From the NCBI GenBank assembly GCA_019454045.1, contig SKCR01049650.1, positions 308,421 through 372,420 of the forward strand: a DNA stretch of 64,000 nucleotides. Direction: 5' to 3'. Below the pieces are notes generated by a model. The model was not told the DNA's origin. It saw nothing but the letters and a program-made list of their open reading frames with translations, and made no database searches. This document shows positions 33,612 through 45,713 of this stretch, in pieces. The stretch's first letter is position 1. Every line of letters begins with the position of its first letter. The translations under genes and the position numbers were made by a program. The stretch comes from Zanthoxylum bungeanum (Eukaryota > Streptophyta > Magnoliopsida > Sapindales > Rutaceae).

Positions 33612-34056
33612 AAGCATGTCAATTGCCCGTGGAGCCTGAAGATAAAGCGTACTACGTACTGAAGAAGCCAATTCTTGCACTACAAGCAACATAAGAGAAA
33701 CAGTTCCACCAGCTCAACGAATTGCAGGATTTTCACATACAGCCTTTTGAGAATGCTAAACTATACAAAGAAATGGCCAAGAAGAGACATGATGAGAAGT
33801 TAGTACGCATACAACTAGAACCAGGGCAGCGGGTACTGTTAAGTAAATCTAGCTTGAAACTCTTTCCATGGACGCCAAAATCACGGTGGTTAAGTTCATT
33901 CTTAATCACCAAAGTTTTACCAGATAGAGCCGTTGAGTTACATGATTCCGACTCCAATAAAACATTCAAGGTTAAAAATAAGCGTGTCAAGCACTACTAG
34001 GGAGAATCAATTGAGCGACAAAAAGAAAGTGTCACACTTTCAGATCCAGCCTAATG
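33612..34056 (+). pseudogene. Integrase C-terminal remnant of Athila A2-A3
   Basis: Colinear with 19990-20437. After a degraded start (stop within 'caacataagag' at about 33690) the frame 33722-34000 reads DFHIQPFENAKLYKEMAKKR, PGQRVLLSKSSLKLFPW and KPKSRW-like TPKSRWLSSFLI. It ends with TAG at about 33998 where the first copy has Trp. The junction with the upstream linker shows the same missing RT-integrase core as copy one. Confidence 0.8.
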
Positions 34057-35417
34057 TTTGGGCAGTCATGTCTAGCTGATGACTTTAAACTTTGCGCTAG
34101 CAGGGAGGCAACCCATGCAATTTGGATCTTAACCTTTAATTTCCATTTTAGATGAAGAATTTCAGCTAACTAGGTAATATCTTCTACACTCATCTTCTAC
34201 TTTTTAAGACATTGGGAACAATGTCTCATTTAGGTTTGGGGGTGGGGAACAGTTGTAGTATTTTGTTTTTATGTTGTATTTATTTTTAGTCTAAAATTTT
34301 CGAAAAAATGTAAAATTTTACAAAAACACAAAAAAATATTTTCTGTTTTTAATTTGATTAATCAGGTGAAATTGGTGTAAGAGACAGCCGAGTAAGAAAT
34401 TTACACTCCTAAGACGTATCTCAACCTATTTCGAAACAAGTTAATTTTTGTTTATTTCATTTTGAATTATTTAATTTGTAAATTGTCCATAAAACTGATT
34501 AAAATGAATCTTCATATGCTCAGTGACATATATTATCAACTTGCATGGTAACATACGGACATGAAAAGTAATTGACGAGTTTGTAATATTCAGTGCTCTA
34601 GTTTAATTGGAGGAAGCATCTAAAAAAGCGATGGGAAAAAAAATGTCTGAGATCCGAGTTATTAAGTCTGTATGGGTGTTTTAACACCTAGTGCCCTAAA
34701 ACCAACTGGTTTGGGAGCCACTGGCCCAAAGCTTGCTACATGGATCAAAGATGTTGCAATATATATATATCTGAAGTCTGAGTAATTAAGTCTGTATGGG
34801 TGTCTTAACACCTAGTGCCCTAAAACCAACTGGTTTGGGAGTCACTGGCCCAAAGCTCGCTACATAGATGGAAGATATTGTATATAAATAAAAAAAAATT
34901 CAAAAATATAGAAAAATTCAAAATTTTTTTTTATTCCATTGCTTAAAAAAGGTGTGAATTCTGATAAGAATTTAGGACAAAAATATTACTCTCTTCTCAA
35001 CTACACTCGTGACTATTGTAGGCAAAATGAGTTGATTAATATTTTGTTAGCTGTGTATATGAAGAATGGTAAAAATAATCGTAGAATTTACTTATTCGGT
35101 AATTTAAAAAGAAAAATAACAACTATTGACTTGTATTAGAATTTTCACATGTTTAGTCACTAGCTTCTTTATTCTCTTTTCCCTTGTCTTTTTGCTTTTG
35201 TGTGCATTAGTTTTATTGTCTTTTTATTTTTGTAAAACATTTGTGGGTATCGTTGCTGTAAGCTCTCACGAGACTACAACTCGTCCACGATGGACACCTA
35301 TGGGTAGGCTTGTTGCATACGCTAAATGCAACCGTAATCCCTACGAAAGTGGCTTGGTTTAATTTTAAATATTTCTTGCATTTCATTTTATTTTTTTGCT
35401 CAAGGACTAGCAAAATG
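34057..35417 (+). other. 3' non-coding region of Athila A2-A3
   Basis: Matches 20438-21805 throughout: the gcgctagcagggaggcaac block at about 34095, the tttgggggtggg block near 34240, the duplicated hairpin motif at 34650-34880, and the small unassigned frame at 34939-35139. No env-like gene. Confidence 0.7.
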
Positions 35418-35432
35418 TTAGGTTTGGGGGTG

Positions 35433-36907
35433 TGATGAACGGAAAATATATCAATATTTACCGCCACTTTTACTTAATATTTTGTTTAGTTTCTCGGGTT
35501 TGATAAACGTTTTTATGTGTTTTAGTTTATTTTACAGATAAAATAATATTGGGACTCAATGAAATCAATTAGGATGAAATGTGGGTCAAATAAGGGAAAA
35601 ATTGGACTTGACATATTAATTTTGGAGATTGGAAACTTGAAAGGGCGTTCTAACGAAGTGTAGTTTCGGAAATTCCAGTTTTGCGCAATTGTCGTATTTT
35701 AGGCATAACCTTTTACTCTGATATCAGATTGAGCTGATTCAATATCATGATTAAAGAAGACTAAAAGATCTACAACTTTGAAGAACAAAATAATTTCGAA
35801 TTCGGAAGATTGCATGACCGAAATTGATGAAACATCCGGAAGTGTGTTATGTGTAATTATTAAAGTCATTTTCAAAGTAAATAAATAATAAAAATAGTCA
35901 AGCTCCCACCAAACATGATAGAAAATATTAATGGATTTGCTGGAGCAATTAGTGGAGCAATTAGTGGAGGATTTGGTGGAGAATTTGGTGGATGATTTGA
36001 TGGAGGTAAAATTTTACCTATAAATACCAAGTCATTTCATTTGTAAATTCATACTTTCTTCTTTGAAATTCCTTAAGAATAACTAAGAAGATTGTATCTT
36101 GTTTGTTTATTTACAGCTTTCAGTAATTAATTTCCGCTTTCGCACTTTTTTTCTTTACTTTTCAGTTTTTACTTTCCGTAATTTACTTTTACGCACAATA
36201 TTTTCCCTTCTTTACTTTTTCAGTTTTTACTTTTCAAGAAATGAGGATACCGCCATATTGGTCGGTTGGTAATTAATTATAAATTGGTTTTAACCTGACT
36301 AAGCATGGATACCGCCTGGTTAGTCGGTTGATAATTAATTATTAATTTGACTTAATCAGGATACCACCCATATGGCTGGTTGGTAATTATCACGCAAAGT
36401 TAATATATTATATTAAAGGAGATATCTAAAATAGTAGTAATAAAAGTGGTCCTCTAACCCCCAACATTTTCTTTTATTGTACTTTTACTTTATTTACTTT
36501 CAGCAATTTACTTTCAGCAATTTAGTTTTCAGCAATTTACTTTCCAGTAATTTACTTTCCAGTAATTTAATTTCCAGCATTTATTTTATGTCTTTTCTTT
36601 TATTTAAGTTTTTACTACCTGTAAATATGTGTCGTAACTAAGCCAGTTATCTGGGGTTATGATGAAATCCAATATCACCGGTTTATAAGGGGCTAAATTA
36701 CAGTTTGGGTAATATAAAGTTTTATTTATTGAGCCTTAATCCTAATGCTTTTTATTAACTGGACATTAATAAAATTGAACTGGTAAACTTAAAATGGACT
36801 TGGAAAAGAGATTTTAGGTTTAAGACCTTAGACTCAATAGCCCACGATCTTCCTTGAGGATAGATAACCCTTTAATATATTTCCTTACATGATAGGAATA
36901 TACCTAT
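35433..36907 (+). repeat. LTR A3, first part
   Basis: Preceded by the PPT at 35418-35432. TATAAATA at 36019-36026. Interrupted at 36907 by solo LTR C1. Confidence 0.9.
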
Positions 36908-38933
36908 TGTTGGACTGTTATGAACCATAGCGTCACTATTTGTACAGATCATGGTGTTGTTGTATAAATTAACTATGTGACAAAGGAGATTACTCTCTTA
37001 TCATTTGTGATTAGATCACCAAGATATATAAATGATAGGAGGTCCATATGATTAGTTCCTGGATTGAGATGATATGAGACAGTATCAATCCACGAAAGAT
37101 TAATCATTAAATATCCCTAGTAAGAGTATTATCGAGATTGGACATCGATAATGCGAAAAAGACTAGTATTACACTTGTGCGCGTTGTGAGGGCATAACGG
37201 CATAGTTCTCATATATTTGGGTATAGGATACTCATGCAAGTGTAGTAGGAGGTTGTGTTTTACCGATGGTATGGGAAACAGCTTCGCTCTGGATAGACCC
37301 ATCGGAATTCCATTGGTAGTATGACTATGTGTTTATGGAAGTCCGAAATCAGGTTAGGTGTATTTGGTCTTAACTTGAGACTTGCACCGCTAATACTTGC
37401 GACAATCAATGTACTTTGGTTTTAGGTCGTCCAGGGCTTTAAAAGTTTCTGTGTACGCCTCTGCTGGTTATATTGAGAATCGTAGTGTGTTGGGCGTGAT
37501 GTTAAGACGGAAGTATCACTCCAGTCATAGTGGAGATGATGGTCACGTAGGATACGGAACTGGTTCTCTTAAATATTACAGTCATCGGGATAAAATGACT
37601 AGGTCATGTTTATCCGATTATAGAGACTAGTTACCTGAGATCTGATATGTGCTTCGTACGGTGCATACACATTTCCAGCCCCAGGCCTAGCACGTGACAT
37701 CCGATACTGGATCGAGATACGCAATATTGCGTATACTACGCCTGATATAGATCATATATCCTGTTAGGATATTCTGGAGAATTGGGTAGGCATGGCGCTT
37801 TGCTAGAAGCCAACCTTGTCTTGTAAATCGGTACAAACATAGTACTAGGTACTTACGTGTTCGGATAGTCCGACGACCGGATTTACTGCCAACATATCCG
37901 GGGATCTCATGGGTCGCTTCCCGAAGATTCACCGATGATGTATAACTCGCACTTTATTAATCTGGGATTAATTATAATAGAGAGAAAATTAATCTGGGAT
38001 TAATTGCGGAGATATTTTATCTGGGATAAAATATCATTTAAAGAGATAGAACGATTAATTTGAAATTAATCGATAAAATAATATATTCGATATATTATAC
38101 GAAATTAGATTTCGACGCGGAATTGAAATAGATTTTAATTCGGGCGAACGAGTTAATTTAGAATTAATTTGTTAGCGACGTGAATAGTGATTTTACTAGG
38201 CATAATCATTTAATTACGTCGCAACGTAAAATTCATTAATTCGGAATTAGCCAACCCGAGCCCGGGAGTGTTTGCGAGCGCATTCGCATTTCGAATTCGA
38301 GTGCGGAACGCAAGTCACATCAAGCATCAAATCGCTAGTCACATCAAGCGTCAAATCATTAGTCACTTTGAGTGATGTGACAACTTGTCACTTGATTGAT
38401 TGAGTGATGTGAATAGTTGATGGAAGTGGTTGGCAAAGCTTTAATGGCTTGACTCTTTGGAAAAGCTAAATTGGAAAATGAATTTTGAATTCATTAAGTG
38501 TATTAGTACACATTTTTCACCAACCAACACACAACTCTCCTCTCTTTCTCTTCATCTCTCTCACGCCCAAATGGGCTGTTTTCTTCTTCTGGTCTCAGCT
38601 CACTGCCGTGAGTCATGGAGAAGCAAAGAGTGATTTTTGTGGCAAAAATCAAGAGTGCTAGCACACATCGGAGTCTTGCGAAGGTGATAGGGAAACCCAC
38701 TTGTGAACAAGGAATCACCAAATCAAGCTTGGAGCTCAAAACTTGATGATTGCCAAGAACACCAAGGAGCCAAAACAGTGGACTGCCGTGAGCTCTAGGA
38801 AGGAAAAGCTTGGAGTTTTGTTCTTCGTCGCATCGTTCAACCGCTCGATGTAAGTATTCCGCAACTTTCTCGTGTATTCGTACATGATTTTTATTGCTTG
38901 ATATGATCTTGGGATGTTTAGAAAATTCCAACA
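36908..38933. mobile_element. Solo LTR C1 (2,026 bp) inside LTR A3
   Basis: TGTTGGACTGTT...AAATTCCAACA, matching the 5' LTR at 52678-54699 along its length. Flanks are cctat (36903-36907) and cctgt (38934-38938), a 5-bp duplication with one mismatch, at a point where LTRs A1 and A2 are continuous (atacctgtcggg). Carries paired 'aatctgggattaat' motifs near 37960-38000 and 'agtcacatcaagcgtcaaat' repeats near 38310-38380. ORFs seen inside are not conserved in the other copy. Confidence 0.88.
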
Positions 38934-39100
38934 CCTGTCGGGCGGGGTAGCCATAATTGGAACTTAATCTTAATGAATTCAGATAATTTGGTTAACATAT
39001 GAATATGATTAATTGGATTATACTGGGTATTTGTATTTGACCATCGGAAGAGGCTTTTACATAATTTCGTGTTCCAGGTTAATAAACCAATATATTACAC
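38934..39100 (+). repeat. LTR A3, second part, truncated
   Basis: Continues as in A1 and A2 up to 'accaatatattacac', then stops. The last ~400 bp of the LTR (tttaaaaag..cgccggtca) are missing and Tat-2 pol follows. Confidence 0.85.
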
Positions 39101-40200
39101 TACTCTCCTTTATTGATGACGTCACGGAGTAGAATAGGAAGGAAATAGAAGAGTATTCAGTTGAAGTGGAGTTCGCTGACCCTTGACCCGAGGACCCTAC
39201 TAAGTACGGAGGAGCGAGAGAGGAGCTAGAGTTAGTGGAGCTCTATGGCTGGGAGAAAATAATTAAGGTTGAGGTCGGGTTGGAACAAAATTTGAAGATG
39301 GAACTCATCGAATTCCTCAGGGATTATGTGGATGTCTTTGCATGGAGCATAAGGACATGCCTTAGATAGACCCTCGTGTCATAAGCATCGCCTATCAACA
39401 GACCAAGCTCACAAGATGGTGAAGCAGAAGATGAGGGCATTCAACTAGGAGTGGTATAAGGCCATCAACACAGAAGTGGATAAATTGATGCAAACCAAGT
39501 TTATTAGAGGAGTTAAGTATCTAAAGTGGGTATCAAATGTCATCTTGGTCAAGAAGGTAAATGCAAATAGAGAATGTGTGGGGTCTTCTTCGATTTGAAC
39601 AAGGCCTATCTGAATGATAGCTTTCCACTTCCGAGAGTGGATAAGTTGGTGGATTCAACAGCGTGCTATGGGCTATTAAGTGTTATGGATACATTCTCGG
39701 GATACAACCAGATCAGAATATTTCCCGAGGATGAGGAAAAAACATCATTTGTCTTGGATCATGGGTTGTATTGCTAAAGAGTGATGCCATTTGGTCTGAA
39801 GAATATAGGGGTAATGTATCAGAGGTTGGTAAATCATGTCTTCAAACTTTTTATCAGCAAAACGATGTAAGTCTTTGTCGATGATATGATAATAATGATA
39901 ATACTGCCCAAGGATCATTTAAAGGACCTCATAGAGAGTTTTGAACTTCTGATTAATATAAAATGAAGCTGAATTTGGAGAAGTGTGCTTTCGGGGTGTC
40001 CTCGGGGAAATTCTTGGGGTACATGGTCAGATCGAGAGGTATTGAGGCCAACCCCGTATAAGATCAAGGCGGTGCTGGACTTGAAATCACCAAGAATGGT
40101 AAAAGAGGTGCAAAGCCTTATTGGTCGTGTAACAACACTTAATCTATTCATCTATAAGGCCACTGATAAGTGCCACGTCTTCTTCCAGTTGATAGAAAGG
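39101..40200 (+). pseudogene. Reverse transcriptase remnant of Tat-2
   Basis: Tat-type Ty3/gypsy RT. It begins in the protease-RT linker (..FLRDYVDVFAWS-like, about 39316-39350), then the fingers/palm motifs FDLNKAYLNDSFPLPRVDKL (39589-39648), LLSVMDTFSGYNQIRIFPED and MPFGLKN. The catalytic segment reads VFVDDM (39871-39888), followed by the [20 protein letters not shown] region (about 39970-40030). Several stops and frameshifts break it (for example TAA after GLYC at 39775-39777, and at about 39868). Gag, protease and the start of pol are absent, lost between 12903 and 39101. Confidence 0.85.
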
Positions 40201-41130
40201 TAAAGAATGAGATACAGTGGACAAGCGAGTGCAAGGATGCATTCCAATAGCTCAAGGAATACCTGACCCGACCTCCACTTCTGGCTAAGCCAATCCCGGA
40301 TGAAAGGTTATTTATGTACTCGGTTGTTTCATTACATGTTGTAAGCTCAGTATTTATACAAGAAAAAGATTAAGTCTAGAGGCCAATTTATTATTCTAGC
40401 AAAGCATTATTATATGTAGAAACTAGATACTCAGCCCATGAATTAATTGGCCTATCATTAGTCACTGCAGCTAGGAAGTTACAATATGACTTCCAATCTC
40501 ACCCCATTGAGGTATATCCCCTTAGGAAATGTTTACGTAAACCAAAGACCTATTGTCATCTAGTAAAAAGGTCGGTAGATCTTAGTGAATATGATATATC
40601 TTACCTTCCATGAGTGTCTATCAATGGGCAAGCTCTAGCAAATTTTATAACGGAGTTCACCGGTCCCCAAGTGATGGTAGTCTGAGATAAAAAGAAGTGC
40701 AGTTGTTTATAGACGGGCTGGCCAGCTCACAATGATATAGGGCTGGTATCACCCTCAGCAATGGGCATACCAGGTTGAGATTTGCGTTTGAGGCGACTAA
40801 TAATGAGTCTAAGTATGAGGAGATCCTGGCCAGGATGAAACTATGTGATGCGGTCGGGGTGTGAGATGTGGTGGTGAAGAACAATTCACAGTTAGCCATC
40901 TAATAGTTGAATGATGGGTTTTAGGCAAGGGAGCCCAATGTGATAGCATACCTCATAGAGGTGAAGAAATAGCTAAAGGGAATGAGGAATATGACATTAG
41001 AATAGGTCAGTCGGGATAGTAACCAACAGGCAGATTCATTGGCCTGACTGGCATCATCCATCAAATTTAAGATCTCTTGGGTCATCCCCCTGGAAATCCT
41101 TGAGCCAAAGAGTGTGGGAGACTAAAGCAT
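40201..41130 (+). pseudogene. RNase H region remnant of Tat-2
   Basis: Tether and RNase H segment, heavily decayed. Recognisable pieces are CKDAFQ.LKEYLTRPPLLAKP (40235-40295), LFMYSVVSLHVVSSVFIQEK, RPIYYSSKALLYVETRYSAH (about 40380-40440) and FITEFTGPQ. The second half is in several frames with many stops. Identified mainly by position between RT and integrase and by Tat-like wording. Confidence 0.7.
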
Positions 41131-42400
41131 TATGAAAGTAAAGGCTGGAGACAAACCAATCTGGATGGACCCAATCAAAAGGTATCTGGAATCTGGGGAA
41201 TTGCTAGGGGATAAGAAAAAAGCAAGGAATCTAAAGTATCAGAGTGCCCATTTCTACCTCATAGTCGGGGTGCTAAACAGTAGGGGCTACACGATGCCGT
41301 ATTTGAGGTGTCTGGAGCCCGATGAGGCTAATTTTATTTTAAGGGAAATCCATAGAAGTATTGTAGGAGTCATATTGGGGGAGATCGTTTGCTCATAAAT
41401 TACTCAGACAAGATTATTATTGGTCGATGATGCATCAAGACGAGATCGACATGGCCCGTGCATGTGATGGGTGTCAAATGAATGTTAATGTTCCCCAGCA
41501 ACCACCCGAGCAGTTGACGAATTTGTCTAGTCCTTGGTCATTTGACCAATAAGGGTTAGATCTCATTGGATCCTTGCCTACGGGTATAAGACAAGCCAAA
41601 TATATCATTGTGGCAATAGATAATTTCACAAGTGGGTAGAGGTTGAGCTACTGTAAACCATTATTAAGAAGAAAACCACAAATTTTATAAACAATAATAT
41701 AATATGATGGTTTGAGATTCCCTGGGCCATCATCACAGACAATGGGAAGTAATTCGACAGCATAAGCTTCAGGAAGCTCTACGGTGACCTTCAAATTGCC
41801 TTGAGGTTTACTTCACCTACTCATCTGAAATCTAATGGACAGGTTGAGGCAACAAACAAAATAATCAAGAACCACTTGAAGGTAAGGCTCAGGTCATGCA
41901 AAGGCTATATGTTAAAGAACTACCAGAAGTCTTGTGGGCACACCATACGAGAGAAACCCCATTTTCATTGGCCTCTAGAAGTGAGGTAGTAATTCCAACA
42001 GAGATTGGGATGACGTCCACGAGAGAAACCCCACTTTGATGAAGAACAAAATAAAGACCTCCTCAGGCATCACTTTGACCTGTTTAAAGAGAAAAGATAG
42101 AGATCGACGGTCATAGTGGCTGAATATCAGCAAAGGATGACCCATTTCTACAACAAAAGAGTTTGGGCAAGAACCTTTCATTCCGGGGACTTGGTCTTGA
42201 GGAAGGTCACTTTGAATACAGGGAAGCCCGATGAAGGTTCTCTGGGAGCAAAATGGGAATGACCTTACAAGGTAGCAGAGGTCGTCAGGCCAAGAGCCTA
42301 TCACTTGGAGTAGCTGGATGGAACTCGACTCAAGAAGCATTGGAACGCATAAATGCTTTGAAGGTATTATCAACAGAGTCTCTTAGAATGACCCACAAAG
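41131..42400 (+). pseudogene. Integrase remnant of Tat-2
   Basis: The N-terminal region before the zinc finger is open at 41132-41398 (WMDPIKRYLESGELLGDKKK, YLRCLEPDEANFILREIH). The HHCC finger tail is at about 41440-41470. The core keeps a WSFDQ-like DLIGS.., HKWVEVE, ITDNGK (41733-41750) and SNGQVEATNKIIKNHLK (41832-41880), which carries the third acidic residue. Many stops and frameshifts, e.g. TAA in place of the residue after NGK. The C-terminal part (VWARTFHSGDLVLRKV, about 42160-42210) is followed by loss of coding sequence. Confidence 0.82.
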
Positions 42401-42944
42401 AGTAGTAAGAGTGGTAGTAGATCCCAAAGAATATAAACAAAGCTTTCACTTTTATAATAAGGACTTACACCCATACACACTTGTTCATTATTTGAATAGG
42501 AAATATTTATTTGATATTCTTGAGAAATACTTATGATCGATATCAGCAAAAAGTGCAAGACGATGTCTAGAAAGTTTGCACCGACGTGGCACCCCAAACC
42601 CGTCGGCACAATCAAATCCCCGGACAGGAACGCAAGTATCTGATGACTTGTACCTTCGAAGACAAGCTAGTGTGAAGACCTGTGTGGCATTTGGCATCTC
42701 AGGTATCCATAGCACGCTTTGTGAGAGGATCAACGAGGTGTTTGGTACCTCAAGGTAACCATAGCACATACAGATTTTAGAAAATTTTGAGGTATTACAG
42801 TAGTATCGGGTCTACATAGCATGTGTAAGGATAATTCCCTAATGGCGTTTGCAGCTCATATTGAAAGTGGGAGGTACATAAAATAAAAAAGACCCACGAG
42901 TCTCTATAGCGACTATAGCCTTGGGATTTTCCTAGCATGAGGAG
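42401..42944 (+). other. Tat-2 spacer between integrase and 3' repeats
   Basis: No coding frame. A short degenerate direct repeat around 42690-42770 (gcatttggcatctcaggtatccatagcac / ggtgtttggtacctcaaggtaaccatagcac). It is cut at 42945 by element D and resumes at 50417. Confidence 0.55.
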
Positions 42945-45698
42945 TGTTGGGGTTGGTGCTCGGAGCGCCAATCCAGCACGTGTTTATGTCTGATTCATGA
43001 ATACGAATAATTATTTTTTCCATAATATTACTTATTAATGGTTGCACCTCTTGTTTTTATATATACGTATTCGATCTAATTACGATTAGATAGAAACTAA
43101 ATATGGTTTAGTGATATGTATATATTAGACAAAGACCCGATAATATATAATGAAGTGCACAGTTACAAAGGAGTTTGTAATTGACATTGGGAAATGTCAC
43201 TAGTAGATGTATATTATCGAATATAATTCCCGGTCAAGATTTACTAACACAGGTCGGTTAGTAAATCCATTGAGACCAGTACATGTCATATATCGAGACA
43301 TGATCCGATGGTTTATCCCAATGAACCATGAGTTTTGGGAGACTCGTATAGATGTGTAGGTGTTTATATTGGATAAACACTGAACGAATCACCGAAGATT
43401 CTTAATAGATGGTTCACCAACGTCAATAAGAATGTTCTCGGGTTGAGTAGTATACTGGTTTTTTGACTTGAGATACCATTATGGATGTATGAGATATCCT
43501 CCACACTTAGATGGCAGTCACGTCGCCGATCTATTTAGATCAGACATCCACATGTTCGTTGGGTGTGGACCGATCCTCAGGATATCCTGTGTGTGTCAAG
43601 ATAGGATCTGTCAGTTTTGTGTACAGAGCATAGGTAGTCCAAATGTGGTTAGCGATTTGTCAAATCTATTGCCATAGTATACTTCGGAAGTGAGTTCCGA
43701 ATGTTATTTACAGATTGCTAATAGATACGTCGAAAACATTAATCCTATAGAGATTTGACGTTTACATCTTTATCTCTGGGATAATTCAGATACCTGTGAT
43801 GGAAGGATTATACATATGCAATGACCTCAGCCTGTATGGTTTAGCGAGTTTATCTGTGGTCGTCATAATTTACGGGTGGGTAGATTATGGACACGAAATT
43901 GGATTTTGTGACGGATATGCTTGAACCTAGAGAGTCTCACTAATGAAATACACTCGTAGAGCACTAGAGCAATATTTATGAATAATAGTGATTATTTATA
44001 AATCGTTTAAAGGTTAAATGAAAGATACATGCTTTAGGGGCAGATTTGTCATTTCTTAATTAATGTGTATTTGTATTTAATATATGATACTATTAAATAC
44101 ACATTAATTAATTGTCAAATTAAGATATTTGACATATATCATTAATATATGTATTTGGATTATTTAAAGTAAATATAATACATATATTTGAGATATTTAT
44201 ATTTAATTAATTAATTAATTATTTAATTATTAAATAATTAAAATATAAATATCTACCATTATGATAAAGTTAGGAAATGATTATGCAATGTAAATTGTTG
44301 ACTTTACATTAAAAGAAATGGTTGTCAATTGGTTTTGACTTCTTTGATATTTGTTTAAATTTGTTTAAAATTGAAAATATCTTTTTTCTTTTATTAATAC
44401 AGTTTTCGGCCATATAACCTAGTATGTAAGGTGTTATATTTTTTCATTTGCTTAAAACCTTATTCAAGCCTACAAAAATAAAACAAAACAAGTTAGAAAG
44501 AAAAAGAGAAGAAAAATAAGAAAATCAAAAGAAAGCTTGAATTTTAGTAAGTATTTCCAACTTCCTATTAGAGGGAAACTTGTTCCTTTTATTCTTGGCT
44601 AAGACATATGTAGTTCTTAAGTTTTTCTACTCTTTCTTGTTTGTGTTTATGATGGTTGGAATCATGGATGATGAGTATATGCATGTATGATGTTCAAAGA
44701 AAGCCATTAAGGAGTTAGTAGCTTTCTTTTGGTCATTTGATGATCATGTTTCCATTCTAGAGTTGCTAGGCCACTCATTGATGACCTAGAATTGTTCTTG
44801 AGTTGTTTCAAAGTGGTGAGACTTGTTTGGTGTTGTAGAGATTAGATTAAAGTATTTGATTTTGTTAATTTTGGCTAATTTTATTAATTTGATTAATTTG
44901 AGAAATTAGGGTTTTGAACCTCCACCAAAATTGGGAATTTTCATATATATGTTGTATTTTGATGTATATGAGATGTACAAATTATTTTGGTAGTGATTGG
45001 ATTACACCTAATCTTGTATTTGACAAATTATGACCAAAATGATCAAAATGTAAAGTTTTTGGGGCTCACGAAAATATGTTAAAAATCTGGAAAAAAATTT
45101 CTGGATTTCATTTTAATGTATGTAAGATATACAAATTATTTTGGTAGTGATTGGATATGACATAATCTTGTATTTGACAAATTATGACAAAAATAATTAA
45201 AATGCAAACTATTGGGACCCCACGACAATTGTGTTAAATTCTGGAAAATTTTCTAGGTTGTTTTTTAATGTATATATGATGTACAAATTATTTTGGTTGT
45301 GATTGAAAATCATCTAAACTTGTTTTGAACAAGTTAGGACCAAAATGATCAAAAAAATAAAAGATTTGGGTCTTTTGCTAATTACTAAAAAATTTGGAAA
45401 ATTTTCAAAATTCTGTTTTTCATGTATATTTGATATACAAATCATTTTGGTTGTGATTTGAAATCACCTAATTTTGTTTTGAACAACTTAGGACTAAAAT
45501 GATTAAAATTGAAAGTTTATGGGCTTTACGATAATTTACTGAAAATATGATTTCTGGGTTAAACATTTTGTTTTTGAGTATTGAGTGATTAAAATAAATT
45601 AGTTTATTTAATTACCCAAAAAAATTTAAAGAAATGGGAAAATTCGATTTTCCCGCTTTCCGCTGCGTAACCCGGGTAATACGTACAAAACCCCAACA
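42945..45698 (+). repeat. 5' LTR of element D
   Basis: TGTTGGGGTTGG...ACCCCAACA. The first 670 bp match 49747-50416 (ggtcggagcgccaat.., aagataggatc..). The 3' third contains a ~153-bp tandem repeat. A polypyrimidine/purine stretch and aaaataagaaa-rich sequence near 44500 may mark R. Confidence 0.88.
44955..45570. repeat. ~153-bp tandem repeat in LTR D
   Basis: Four diverged units marked by 'gatgtacaaattattttggt.gtgattg' at about 44971, 45125, 45278 and 45431. Spacing is 154, 153 and 153. Confidence 0.85.
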
Positions 45699-45701
45699 AA
45701 A

Positions 45702-45713
45702 TGGTATCAGAGC
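45702..45713 (+). other. Primer binding site of D, initiator tRNA-Met
   Basis: TGGTATCAGAGC, 3 nt after the LTR. It is the standard Copia-type PBS in plants. Confidence 0.9.

Larger units (their letters stand above)
23858..39100 (+). mobile_element. Second Athila-like internal unit A2-A3, interrupted by B and C1
   Basis: Internal DNA 23858-26241 and 33612-35432 plus LTR A3 (35433-36907 and 38934-39100). Element B lies in the interior (TSD ACTTA) and solo LTR C1 lies in A3. It has the same deletion of RT, RNase H and integrase core as A1-A2. A3 stops at 39100, about 400 bp short of its expected end, where Tat-2 pol begins. Confidence 0.82.

Noticed and set aside
38503..38934. 143-codon minus frame in LTR C1
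   Set aside because: Not conserved in the homologous LTR at 52678-54699, so chance.
39101..42400. Functional pol gene for Tat-2
   Set aside because: RT, RNase H and integrase motifs are recognisable but each domain has several stops and frameshifts.
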